A stretch of DNA of 64,000 bases. Source: Myxococcales bacterium (GTDB lineage: Bacteria > Myxococcota_A > Polyangia > Polyangiales > Houyiibacteriaceae). The translations under genes were made by a program, and so were the position numbers. Position 1 is the first letter of the stretch. Every line of letters starts with the position of its first letter. This document shows, piece by piece, positions 7,231 to 15,731 of the stretch. The stretch covers positions 25,326 to 89,325 of the forward strand of contig JAOTVB010000017.1 of assembly GCA_029863605.1 (NCBI GenBank), given 5' to 3'. The notes below the pieces were generated by a model that was not told the DNA's origin, did no database searches, and worked only from the letters and a program-made list of their open reading frames with translations.

Positions 7231-9510
7231 CTACTGCGATGCGGGAGGGGATGGACTGGCGGTGCTCTTCTTCATGTGTTCGTGATCGTGGAGATTGCCC
7301 GTGAGGCTGCCGCGCAACCTTGCCTTGAGCGCCTCGACGCGCGTGGCATGCCGTGAGTCTCGGGACAGGTCGTTGAGCTCGGCTGGATCGGTTGTCGTGT
7401 CGAACAGCGCGACATCACCGTTTGATACATCCTGGAACAGCGCATAGTCACCTTGGCGCACCGAGCGTCGAAAAAAGACGCCGTGCTTTGCGTTGATGCT
7501 GGCGATTGAGCAGAACACTGGACGTTCGCTATCGACCGAGGTGGGGCTCAGCGCGGGTATAAGCAAACTCTGTCCGCTCAACCCATCCCGCGGAGTATCG
7601 TTGCCAACGAGATCCATAATAGTAGGGACCACGTCCACCAGCGCGACCCGGCCGCCCACCCGCCGCGAAGCAATACCAGGGACGCGAAGGAGCAGAGGCA
7701 CGTGAGACACCTCGCGGTAGCAAGTCTGCGCGTGACTGTGGCCGCCGTGGTCGTTGAACTCTTCACCATGGTCGGCGGTCACAATAACGATCGTGTCATC
7801 CCACATCATCCGACGCGAGCGGACGGTCTCGACCAGTGCGCGCAACCACTCATCGGTCCACGCTAATTCGGTATCATAGTTGCCGGATGAATCGCGGGAA
7901 AACTCGGAACTGTCGATATCCGCGTGTCGCGTGTACGCCCCATGCGAATCGAAGAAGTACACGAACAGGAAGAAGTGTTCGTCGGGACCCACTCGCGCAA
8001 TGAAGTCCGCGGCTTTCGCGTAGGCGAAGCCATTTCGCCGTGGTCGGTTTAACTCACGGCTCCGATCGGGCTCACCCACGTAGACCTTCTGGAATCCGCG
8101 ACGCAAACCGAGGAGCGTCGAGTGGACATAGTTCTCGAGAACGATACCGGTCTTGTACCCCTGCGCCCTAAGGCGTTCGGCGATCATTGGTTGGTCTTTG
8201 GATATCGAGGGTTGCCCCGATCCGTAGACGCCACGAACAGGAAGAGGTAGGTCCCAGTGAATGGCGCTCGGAAGAACGCCGGAGAGCATACTCTGCAAGG
8301 AGAAAACGGTGGCGGACGACTGAGTGTAGGCGTCCTCGAACAATAGGGAATCCTCTGCCAACTCGGAGAAGTACGGCATGGTCGGCTTGTCGTAGCCGTA
8401 GGCAGGCAGGTGGTCGGCCCGGGCCGCTTCCAGCACGACCCAGAGTATGTTGTACTTGCGCACCTGTTGCGGATCGAGTGGCGCAACCGCTGAAGTCGCC
8501 TCCCACTCGGCGTCTGCTCGCCTACCATCGCTACCGTCGCAGTCCTCGTCGATACCGTTGTTGTCGAGCTCAGTCTGATTCGGCGCACGCGCGCTGTTGA
8601 AGGGGGCACAGTCGGCGGCGCCAAACAGGGATGAGACACCGTCCCCATCGACGTCGGTCATGGTTCGCGCGAGCCGACCGCCCAACGAGGGAAGCAAGGC
8701 CGCCTCGGACGCCTCCGCGGCCTTGTGGAAGGGTGCGTAGGCGACGGCAACGCCACCCGACAGGCATACCGCCAAGATCAAGCTGCTGATCAACAAGAGC
8801 TTGCTGCGCACCACGCGCCACATGGATAGCAGCAGCGCGACTTGAATACCGGCACAGACCAGTAGTGCGGCCACTGACACGTCGCTTGCATAGCCGAGCG
8901 AGGTCGCGTGCCGAAGCACAACCGGGTAGATCCCGAGGAAGGCGGGCAGCATGATCACCAACAGGTAGCCGAGCCATAGCGGTCTCCGGCTGGGCGACCC
9001 GAAACGCCGTTCGACGGTACTCATTGGCCCGTGAAGGAGTCGCCAAAGCACCGGGATGCCCACTACCGCGGCGTACACCTGCACCACCGCAAAGAGGATT
9101 GCGAAATCCAGCCCCATCCTCGTCAACTGCAACCCGAAGAGTCGCGGGTACACGAGCAGCGAGCCCACCAAGGCGACGGAGAGCACGATGATCCCAGCGA
9201 ACACATACGCATTGGCTCTGATCATCGGCCCGCAATCGATGTTGGGGTCACTGTTATTGGTGCGATCGATACAGGCGGAGACGCGTGAGCTGGCTGGCAG
9301 GCGCCTCATGAACACAGCGCAGAGCCACACCGCGATGCCGAGGAGCAGCGCCGGCAGTGTTGCCAACATGGCACCGAACCCGATGACCAAAGCTCGCGGC
9401 TCGGTGGTCTGTATGAAAGCGGCTTCCACGCCGCCAAACAACCAACCCGCTACTAGAAACGAAACAATGAGGTACACACTCTTGCTATCGCGGCTCGCCC
9501 CCGAATTCAT
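7231..9510 (-). CDS. Membrane-anchored alkaline-phosphatase-superfamily enzyme (sulfatase fold, Thr at the nucleophile position) with MopE-like linker
   Basis: 759 residues. The N-terminal 1-260 contain about seven hydrophobic segments. Residues about 285-330 form an acidic linker with DVDGDG, a DC pair and DNNGIDEDCDG, resembling the MopE/thrombospondin-type calcium-binding motif. From about 353 a sulfatase-fold domain begins (NILWVVLEAARADHL, GYDKPTMP), with TADHGEEFNDHG supplying metal ligands. By spacing to the SMLSG segment, the residue at the formylglycine position is Thr401 in TVFSL; the C/S-x-P-x-R signature is absent. It is therefore more like phosphoglycerol or phosphoethanolamine transferases than a true sulfatase. 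Such enzymes modify envelope lipids or glycans on the periplasmic side. The substrate is unknown. Confidence 0.75.
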   Translation of the reverse strand: MNSGASRDSKSVYLIVSFLVAGWLFGGVEAAFIQTTEPRALVIGFGAMLATLPALLLGIAVWLCAVFMRRLPASSRVSACIDRTNNSDPNIDCGPMIRANAYVFAGIIVLSVALVGSLLVYPRLFGLQLTRMGLDFAILFAVVQVYAAVVGIPVLWRLLHGPMSTVERRFGSPSRRPLWLGYLLVIMLPAFLGIYPVVLRHATSLGYASDVSVAALLVCAGIQVALLLSMWRVVRSKLLLISSLILAVCLSGGVAVAYAPFHKAAEASEAALLPSLGGRLARTMTDVDGDGVSSLFGAADCAPFNSARAPNQTELDNNGIDEDCDGSDGRRADAEWEATSAVAPLDPQQVRKYNILWVVLEAARADHLPAYGYDKPTMPYFSELAEDSLLFEDAYTQSSATVFSLQSMLSGVLPSAIHWDLPLPVRGVYGSGQPSISKDQPMIAERLRAQGYKTGIVLENYVHSTLLGLRRGFQKVYVGEPDRSRELNRPRRNGFAYAKAADFIARVGPDEHFFLFVYFFDSHGAYTRHADIDSSEFSRDSSGNYDTELAWTDEWLRALVETVRSRRMMWDDTIVIVTADHGEEFNDHGGHSHAQTCYREVSHVPLLLRVPGIASRRVGGRVALVDVVPTIMDLVGNDTPRDGLSGQSLLIPALSPTSVDSERPVFCSIASINAKHGVFFRRSVRQGDYALFQDVSNGDVALFDTTTDPAELNDLSRDSRHATRVEALKARLRGSLTGNLHDHEHMKKSTASPSPPASQ

Positions 9511-9526
9511 CGCGGCGCATAATAGC

Positions 9527-9895
9527 TCAGATCAGCTCGTCGGGCGGAATCGCAGGCCCGACAAACATGACGACCACCGCCCGCCGCTTCAGTGATCGGA
9601 GAACGTGTAGCCTGTACTGGAAAGAACGACCAGGAGGCAGCCGCACGGCTGTAGGCGCTTCTTGGAACATGGTGGGTTCGAAGTGCCACAGATGGAGCAT
9701 CCCTCCGTGTTGCGTTTGGCAAGGGAAAAGCGTAACGCGTTGTGGCACGAGCTTTGCTTGAGTTTGGGAATATGAGCCACAACAAAAGGGGCCGAGATCA
9801 GCCGCGGTCGCCCAACGATGGCCAGGATCAACAGGATCGCGACAGCGACGGTCGCCCAGATTCCGTTCCCCGTCGGCATGCCAGGCGGGGACCAC
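9527..9895 (-). pseudogene. Possible small membrane-protein gene, perhaps frameshifted
   Basis: This 122-codon frame ends 16 bp before the AlkP-superfamily start, on the same strand, and its last about 70 residues (HLWHFEPTMF, LPPGRSFQYRL, RAVVVMFVG) read like a folded domain. Its N-terminal third does not. A different minus-strand frame starting at 9879 gives a convincing membrane helix (WATVAVAILLILAIVG) before becoming unlikely. The two would join if one base were lost or gained near the CCCCTTTT run at about 9784-9791. Either a small gene has decayed or a sequencing error splits it, or both frames are chance. No family was recognised. Confidence 0.3.
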
Positions 9896-10000
9896 GCAGC
9901 CCGTATACTCGCTCTAGACCGCTGGGGATACCTGGCCGGTTCCGCTCAAGGGGCACGGCTACCTATCACGGGACCTGCAACGCCCGCAACATCAACGGTG

Positions 10001-10723
10001 TCAGGCTTTTCGCAACACGGCGATCAGGAAGCCGCCGAGGTATCGGAGCGGGGAGTGGCCTGCCAGGAGCTCGGCCCGGCGCAAACCGGGGCCGACCCAC
10101 GGGATGCGGTGGACGGCAGCAAAGGGCGTGAGCACGCGAACGCCATGATAGTCGACGAGCTCGACGTCGGGGGGCAACAGCTTTGGAATTGCAAGAGGTG
10201 AGTCCCAGCGCGTGAAGATATCCGCCTCGGTTTGCTCATCGCTGATCGGCTGAGGGCCCGCGACCCTCTTCGCGAGATAGCGAAGGCTCCACGGATTGTA
10301 GAACTCCAGCAGGAGGTGACCGCCCGGCCGCGTGACGCGCGCGGCCTCCCGAACTGCCGCTTCGATGTCCGGGATGTGCGCGAGCACTTTGAAGCTGTAG
10401 GTGAGGTCGAATTGGTCATCCTCGAAAGGGAGGTCGCAGACGCTTCCAATGCGCACATCGAGACCGCGCTCCCTCGCCCGTTGCGCCATTCCTTCAGACA
10501 GGTCGATCCCCACGGCCTGCTCCGCGATTTCCGCGATTCGGGCGAGGATCAGACCCGTGCCGCAGCCGAGCTCGAGCACATGCGCTCCTCGAGCGTAAGG
10601 CGTCGTGACCTGAACCTCGAGGTCGTCAATCATTTGGTGATAGCCATAGCCGCGCCCTCGTTCATACGAGTCGCTGAAGTCGTCGTAGTATCGCCGCGCC
10701 TTTTGCTCAGATCCTTCACGCAT
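10001..10723 (-). CDS. Class I SAM-dependent methyltransferase
   Basis: 240 residues from the ATG at 10723. Motif I is VLELGCGTG, with an acidic residue in VGIDLSEGM and a post-motif segment FEDDQFDLTYS, as in the Methyltransf_11 group of small-molecule and ubiquinone-type methylases. The frame is open further upstream to 10795, but the ATG at 10723 overlaps the stop of the preceding glycosyltransferase by 8 bp and gives a normal N-terminus (MREGSEQKARRYYDDFS), so I prefer it. With the glycosyltransferase it forms a two-gene unit. The substrate is unknown; glycan or lipid methylation is inferred. Confidence 0.82.
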   Translation of the reverse strand: MREGSEQKARRYYDDFSDSYERGRGYGYHQMIDDLEVQVTTPYARGAHVLELGCGTGLILARIAEIAEQAVGIDLSEGMAQRARERGLDVRIGSVCDLPFEDDQFDLTYSFKVLAHIPDIEAAVREAARVTRPGGHLLLEFYNPWSLRYLAKRVAGPQPISDEQTEADIFTRWDSPLAIPKLLPPDVELVDYHGVRVLTPFAAVHRIPWVGPGLRRAELLAGHSPLRYLGGFLIAVLRKA

Positions 10724-11828
10724 GGATTTCCTCATAGAGCACCTCGTACGCCGCCGCGACTTCTTGCGGCGAGAACTTCGACGTCGCCAGTGCATGCGCC
10801 TTCTGTCCGACGTCCGCGTACCGCGCCTCGTCGGTGCTCAGACTCTCAATCGCTTCGGCCAAGGCTTCACCATTCGCCTCGACGGCGACCGCCCCGCCAC
10901 CCTCGGCGAGCTCTTCGGATGGTGTTCCGTTTCCGACGAACACCGGGCGCCCGAAGCACATCGCCTCGAGCGCCACGAGCGGGTAGTCCATCTTCGCGTA
11001 AGAGGTTCGGTTGACCATGACGACGAAGTCGCTGAGTCCGAGGAGCTCGTGGATGTGTCGGGTTTCGCCAAGCCAGCGTAGGCGAGACTCGATGCCCCAT
11101 TGCTTGGCTTGCCCACGAAGACGGGAGAGCGCTTCGTCTGCTTGCGGAGTCTTCCGACGGCAGGCCATCAAGAGCACCGCATCCGGGCGGTTCCATGCCG
11201 CAAGACCTCGCAGCGCCGTTTCAGCGCCGCCGCCAAACTCGAGGTCACCCGGGTAGATCCAGATGGGCGCGGCCGCCGGAAGCTGGTGCTTCTTGCGCAG
11301 CTCGGTCCGCTCGAGCGCGGTCGGCTGCGCGAGAGGCGGCACGCACGGCGGAATGAGTCGCAACATGTTCTCGCCGACCCCCTCTTGGCGAAAGCGCTCG
11401 TACGTGAACCGCGAGAGCGCGACGGTGGCGTCTGCGAAGACAAGCTTTTTGACGGCCAGCCCCTCCGCCGGCACGCTGCATATGGTTTGGACGCTCGGCA
11501 CTCGTCGGATCGCACTCGCGAGGCGACCGGCGGCCGAGCTCTTCGGGTTGGGTGCGAAAAAAAAGTGCCAGAGATCTGCAGAGCCCCCCAACAGCAGATA
11601 GCGCAAGACGCGTAGATTCTCTCTCACGCTAGGCGCAAAGCCTCCCGCGGACGCCGGGCCGTACACCCCCTCGACGCGTCCCTGGTCGATCGGGGTCGCT
11701 TGGCCGGCTCGCCCCATCAAGACTGGAGAATGGCGCCGCAGGTGTCCTGCGATGTCGCGCACGAGGTTCTTGCTGCTGTCGTTCCAAGGAGGGGCGACCG
11801 GCTTGGACACGAAGAGGACTTCCGCCAT
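10716..11828 (-). CDS. Glycosyltransferase, GT-B fold (group 1 / GT4-like)
   Basis: 370 residues from the ATG at 11828 (MAEVLFVSKPVAPPW). The longer open frame to 12197 runs back through the divergent gene and is not used. The C-terminal half carries group 1 transferase features: a strand-rich IWIYPGDLEFGG segment, RLRWLGE, and the donor-binding LVALEAMCFGRPV with a preceding acidic/polar patch. It probably adds a sugar from a nucleotide donor to a surface glycan. It is divergent from the GT2 gene at 11941 across 112 bp that must hold both promoters, and is followed by an overlapping methyltransferase. Confidence 0.82.
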   Translation of the reverse strand: MAEVLFVSKPVAPPWNDSSKNLVRDIAGHLRRHSPVLMGRAGQATPIDQGRVEGVYGPASAGGFAPSVRENLRVLRYLLLGGSADLWHFFFAPNPKSSAAGRLASAIRRVPSVQTICSVPAEGLAVKKLVFADATVALSRFTYERFRQEGVGENMLRLIPPCVPPLAQPTALERTELRKKHQLPAAAPIWIYPGDLEFGGGAETALRGLAAWNRPDAVLLMACRRKTPQADEALSRLRGQAKQWGIESRLRWLGETRHIHELLGLSDFVVMVNRTSYAKMDYPLVALEAMCFGRPVFVGNGTPSEELAEGGGAVAVEANGEALAEAIESLSTDEARYADVGQKAHALATSKFSPQEVAAAYEVLYEEIHA

Positions 11829-11940
11829 GGACCGAGGGGTTACGCTGCGCCCGGTTACGCCGCAAGTGCTTGACCTGCGAATGGTGAAGCGATAGCCAGT
11901 CGTTGCATGCTGGACACCCACAGCCCTCGAGTGAGCTACG

Positions 11941-12684
11941 GTGCTCGCAGGTAGACGAATCGCCGTCGTGATGCCGGCGTACAACGAAGCGAAACTGATT
12001 CGGGCGGCGCTCGAAGGCATTCCGAGCTTCGTGGACCACATCATCGTGGTCGATGACGCAAGCATTGACGCGACGAATGAGATGGCGCGCGCTTTCGGTG
12101 GGCGCGTCGATGTCATCGAGCACCAAACCAACCAAGGCGTCGGAGCTGCGATTGGGACCGGGTGTAGGTACGCGTCCTCGCTAGGCGCGGACTTCACAGC
12201 CGTGATGGCGGCGGATGGACAAATGGATCCGGCGGATCTGCCGGCCCTGCTTGCGCCTCTGATCGCTGGGGACGCCGATTACGTGAAGGGCAATCGGCTC
12301 GGCTGGCCGGCGGCACGTGAGGTGATGCCATGGCACCGCTGGCTAGGGAACCACGTGTTCTCCCTGCTGACGAGGCAAGCCATTGGCGTAGACGTGCAGG
12401 ATTCGCAATGCGGTTACGCCGCGATGAATCGTCGCACGCAAAAGACGCTCGATTGGGAGCGCTTATGGAAGGGCTACGGTTACCCGAACGACCTCTTGAG
12501 CTGGCTCACAATGTGTGGTTTGCGCGTGCGAGATGTTCCGGTGCGACCGGTTTATGGATCGGAGCAGAGTGGCATGCGACTTCGCCACGTCGTGTGGATC
12601 ATTCCTTTCGTGATCACGCGCGCGTGGCTTCGAAGACACGCGCGGCCAAGAGATCTCGCGCCGCAGCAGCCGCGGCAAACATGA
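11941..12684 (+). CDS. Family 2 glycosyltransferase (dolichol-phosphate mannosyltransferase-like)
   Basis: 247 residues with a GTG start. The GT-A domain opens with RIAVVMPAYNEAKLI, then VVDDASIDAT and a DXD-like AADGQMDP segment near residue 95. Unlike the gene at 3019 it lacks C-terminal membrane helices, so it is probably a soluble or peripheral enzyme. Sequence style is that of the DPM1-like GT2 subgroup that loads sugars onto polyprenyl phosphate. It stands alone on this strand, followed by convergent dam. Confidence 0.82.
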   Translation: MLAGRRIAVVMPAYNEAKLIRAALEGIPSFVDHIIVVDDASIDATNEMARAFGGRVDVIEHQTNQGVGAAIGTGCRYASSLGADFTAVMAADGQMDPADLPALLAPLIAGDADYVKGNRLGWPAAREVMPWHRWLGNHVFSLLTRQAIGVDVQDSQCGYAAMNRRTQKTLDWERLWKGYGYPNDLLSWLTMCGLRVRDVPVRPVYGSEQSGMRLRHVVWIIPFVITRAWLRRHARPRDLAPQQPRQT

Positions 12685-12712
12685 GTGCCGGTGTCAGTGC
12701 CAGTGACCGCGA

Positions 12713-13576
12713 TCAGTAATTACGGACGACTAGCTCTATGACGTTGCCGCGCTTTTTTGCATTGCAGTTGATCGCTCTCGGCGCTGCTACGGTGTCGATG
12801 CGGAAGTCTAGGTAGAGCTTGCGGATGACTGGGACGTCGCTGTTTGAGAGCATCAGCTTGCAACCGCGTCGGTCTAGGGCGCGGTAGACATCGCGGAGAC
12901 GGGTTTGATCTTCCCGCGAGAAGCCGCCTCGCGCGTAGGCCGTGAAGCTTGCGGTATCGGAGACCGGTTCGTACGGCGGATCGAAGTAGACGAAGTCCCC
13001 CGGTTTCGCTTTTTCGAGGAGGCTCTCGAAGCCCGAGCACTCGAGCTTGGCGCCCCGCAAGGCATGGCTCGCCGCATAGAGGCCATTTTCGTTGAGGATG
13101 CGCGGGTCCTTGTACGAACCAACAGGGACGTTGAACTCGCCCTTTCGATTGACGCGGTGAAGGCCGTTGAAGCAGGTCTTGTTCAGATAGATGAACATCG
13201 CCGCACGTTTCGAGGTGGAGAGGCGGCGACCTTGGTTGTAGCGCTCGCGCACTTGGTAGTAACTCTCCTTCGAGTGACGGGTGGCGAGTGCGCGCAAGCC
13301 TTCGATCACGCTCTGCACGTCATCGCGAATCGCTGCGTAGGTCGCCACCAAGGCGGGGTTGATGTCGGTAAGAAGGGCGCGCTCGGGCAAGCGTGCGAAG
13401 AAAAGAGCGCCGCCGCCGACGAAGGGCTCGACGTGGCGCATCCGGGCGATTCCGGCAGGAAGCAGCGGTCGCAGCTGGCTCAGCAACCGGCCCTTGCCCC
13501 CGGCCCACTTCACGAAGGGGGCTGCCTCCCTCGGCTGTTGCTCGATCCTCGCTGCGACCGCTGCGGATGTCGTCAT
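12713..13576 (-). CDS. dam: DNA adenine-N6 methyltransferase, Dam / D12 class
   Basis: 287 residues from the ATG at 13576. The SAM-binding motif FVKWAGGK (about residues 21-28) and catalytic DPPY (about 199-202) in that order place it in the alpha-type D12 class that includes Dam and phage-type orphan methylases. Cognate specificity is often GATC but cannot be read from sequence alone. No restriction endonuclease lies next to it, so it looks like an orphan. A GTG at 13591 is an alternative start five codons upstream. A 7-bp inverted repeat around a GATC site overlaps the start region. The gene stands alone between the convergent GT2 gene and the aminotransferase. Confidence 0.9.
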   Translation of the reverse strand: MTTSAAVAARIEQQPREAAPFVKWAGGKGRLLSQLRPLLPAGIARMRHVEPFVGGGALFFARLPERALLTDINPALVATYAAIRDDVQSVIEGLRALATRHSKESYYQVRERYNQGRRLSTSKRAAMFIYLNKTCFNGLHRVNRKGEFNVPVGSYKDPRILNENGLYAASHALRGAKLECSGFESLLEKAKPGDFVYFDPPYEPVSDTASFTAYARGGFSREDQTRLRDVYRALDRRGCKLMLSNSDVPVIRKLYLDFRIDTVAAPRAINCNAKKRGNVIELVVRNY

Positions 13577-13598
13577 GTGTAGTATGATCACCTACACA
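13576..13598. promoter_or_regulatory. Inverted repeat enclosing a GATC site at the dam start
   Basis: TGTGTAG (13576-13582) and CTACACA (13592-13598) form a perfect 7-bp inverted repeat with a 9-nt spacer that contains GATC (13586-13589). It overlaps the first base of the dam start codon, and a CATACT sequence resembling a -10 box lies inside it on the minus strand. It could be an operator, possibly one whose methylation by Dam affects its own expression. The palindrome is seen directly; the role is inferred. Confidence 0.45.
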
Positions 13599-13657
13599 AG
13601 GGACAATACGGAAGAAACCGGCGCGCTTTACGTCAATACCAAGAGAATTCCGTGCGC

Positions 13658-14935
13658 TTAGCGAGCCTTGGCAACCATTTCGCGCAGGCGATCGATCGCG
13701 TCCTCGAGCACCGGCATGGGGGGCCCGAACGAGAACCGCATGTGGCTCAAGAAGCGGGAAGGTCGGCCGCTGCGGCGCTTGCCTGGGTTGACGTCGAAGA
13801 AGTGGCCGGGCACGCAGATCACCTGCTGCTCGAGCGCCGCCCTGAAGAAGTCGTCGCTGCTCCGAATCGACGGCGGGAGCCCGCTCAGATCACCCCAGGC
13901 ATAGAACGTTCCTTCCGGTTCGAGGTCGAAACGCACCCCGATATCCTTCAAGCCTTCCAGCAGAAAGTCGCGCTTCTTGCGAAACTCGGTTCGTAGCGCT
14001 TTGGTCTCGGCCAGGGTGGGGGCTTCCTGGACGAGGTCGATCGCGGCCCGCTGCATGGGGGCAACACCACCGCCGTCCAAAAACGACCCGGCGCTCGCTG
14101 CGGATTCGATGACGCGCTTCGGCCCGACAATCCAACTCACCCGAAAGCCCGGATACCGCCAGTTCTTGGTGAGCCCGTCGAAGACGACGATCGGATCTTC
14201 GTCGACGTCCTCGACGTACTGTGCGGCGCTCACGATCGACTCGTCGCCGGTCCAGACGTAATGTGAATAGAATTCGTCGAGCAAGAGGGCGCAGCCGAGG
14301 CTTCGTGACTTTTCGACCCAGCCCGCGAGGACGTCTCCCTCGATGACTTTGCCGGTTGGGTTGCACGGGTTGCTCAGTAAGATCGCGCTGAGGCCAAGAC
14401 CGAGAATCTCCTCTTCGAGCTGTGCCGCGCTGAACTCGTAGCCGGACTTGGGGTCGAGAAGAATCGGAATCGGGAGGAAACGCCGGAACACGTCGAGGAG
14501 CTCTTCGTACGCGGTGTAGTCCGGCAGGAAGTGCCCGAGGTGAATAGGCGCGATCGCCGCGCATGCCCGCATCACCGCGACACGTCCGCCGCCCGCGATT
14601 GCAACGTTATCCGCGGTGTATTGCGACTTCATCCCTCGACGAAACAGCTTGTTGTAGAGGCCCGCCACCGCCTCGCGCAACTCCCAAACACCCGGTACGG
14701 GCGCGTAATCGAGATCGCTGCTGTGCACGTCGATCTGGGTGACTCGCGCCGGGGCGCCAGGGAGTGGTCCGGTGTCGGGCTGACCTTGCCCGAGATTGCA
14801 CCACCCTGGTGCGTCTGTCTTGAACCCGCGCTTTTGCGCCTCGACCGTCACGTAGATCACCCCGGTACGCGGGACAGCGCGAAACGCGGCAAGCTCGGCC
14901 ACGTCGTTCATGGGATTGGACCTCTCTTCGTTCAT
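13658..14935 (-). CDS. PLP-dependent class I/II aminotransferase
   Basis: 425 residues. Typical landmarks are present: LSNPCNPTGKV (substrate and cofactor contacts), LLDEFYSHY, and DGLTKNWRYPGFRVSW, where the lysine of LTKNW is the expected Schiff-base residue and the RYPGFR arginine binds the substrate carboxylate. It belongs to the fold-type I aspartate aminotransferase superfamily; substrate preference cannot be called. An N-terminal segment reading LGQGQPDTGPLP is unusual in its length but family-like. It is divergent from the folB-like gene with only 48 bp between starts. An internal ATG at codon 9 is an alternative start. Confidence 0.85.
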   Translation of the reverse strand: MNEERSNPMNDVAELAAFRAVPRTGVIYVTVEAQKRGFKTDAPGWCNLGQGQPDTGPLPGAPARVTQIDVHSSDLDYAPVPGVWELREAVAGLYNKLFRRGMKSQYTADNVAIAGGGRVAVMRACAAIAPIHLGHFLPDYTAYEELLDVFRRFLPIPILLDPKSGYEFSAAQLEEEILGLGLSAILLSNPCNPTGKVIEGDVLAGWVEKSRSLGCALLLDEFYSHYVWTGDESIVSAAQYVEDVDEDPIVVFDGLTKNWRYPGFRVSWIVGPKRVIESAASAGSFLDGGGVAPMQRAAIDLVQEAPTLAETKALRTEFRKKRDFLLEGLKDIGVRFDLEPEGTFYAWGDLSGLPPSIRSSDDFFRAALEQQVICVPGHFFDVNPGKRRSGRPSRFLSHMRFSFGPPMPVLEDAIDRLREMVAKAR

Positions 14936-14983
14936 GGGCTGGCGAACTCTAGCAGAAGTCCCGAAATGCGATAGCCTTGGTCA

Positions 14984-15730
14984 ATGGACGTGCTGCGAAT
15001 CGAGGAGCTCATGGTCGACTGCGTGGTCGGGGTATACCCGCATGAGCGCAATGCCTCTCAGCCGCTCCGAGTCGACGTCGAAATGCGCCTCGACACCGAG
15101 CCTGCCGGGGTGAAGGAGAGTTTCTCGTCGACCGTCGACTACGCAACCGTCGCGTCGCAGCTCGTCTTTCTGCTCCGAAGCTGTCGCTTTCGCCTGCTCG
15201 AGACCGCTGCCCACGTTCTGGCCCGCTACCTCTTGGCGCCTCCAGCGCCCGCAGAGCGCCGGGCTCAAATCGATTCGGTCGTCGTCCGGCTGACGAAGCC
15301 AGGTGCTCTGCGTGGGTTCGCCGTGCCATCGCTGGAGATCGAGCGTCCGGCGTCGTGGTGTACGATCGAGATCGAAACGAAGCCATTCGGCATCGTCGAT
15401 GTGATTCACGAGACCAAGGGTGCAGGCATCTATCGGCTCAACGTCGCCCCAGGTAAAGGGATTCCACTGCACGTGCATCGCCAAATGCGCGAATCGGAAA
15501 TGGTCCTGAGCGATGGATTACTCTGTCAGGGGCAACCGTGCCCTCCCGGCACCGTCCACCGCTGGCCCCGGGATGCCGCGCACACGTATCACAACCCCAC
15601 AGACCGATATCAAACGATCCTCTGCGTCGATTCACCGCGTTTCATGGAAGAAGACGAAATCGAAGTGGATGGCGAGCCGGCCGACGTGCCGGCCGAAGCG
15701 CCATGGGGTCCAATCGCGGGGCTCGGGTGA
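14984..15730 (+). CDS. Dihydroneopterin aldolase (FolB) domain fused to a cupin domain
   Basis: 248 residues. Residues 1-120 match FolB: the DVLRIEEL start, Glu21 in YPHERNASQ, and Lys105 in RLTKPGA at the catalytic positions that convert dihydroneopterin to hydroxymethyl-dihydropterin in folate synthesis. Residues about 125-218 form a cupin-like beta-barrel with a HVHRQMRESE metal-type motif (His163, His165, nearby Glu) and a trailing HTYHNPTDRY strand. FolB proteins are usually about 120 residues, so the second half is an added domain. It may sense or modify a ligand; its role is unknown. The stop is 1 bp before the SDR start, indicating an operon. Confidence 0.75.
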   Translation: MDVLRIEELMVDCVVGVYPHERNASQPLRVDVEMRLDTEPAGVKESFSSTVDYATVASQLVFLLRSCRFRLLETAAHVLARYLLAPPAPAERRAQIDSVVVRLTKPGALRGFAVPSLEIERPASWCTIEIETKPFGIVDVIHETKGAGIYRLNVAPGKGIPLHVHRQMRESEMVLSDGLLCQGQPCPPGTVHRWPRDAAHTYHNPTDRYQTILCVDSPRFMEEDEIEVDGEPADVPAEAPWGPIAGLG

Positions 15731-15731
15731 G

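Noticed and set aside
12905..13582. Plus-strand open frame (225 codons) opposite dam
   Set aside because: No recognisable motifs, while the minus strand has complete FVKWAGGK and DPPY motifs.
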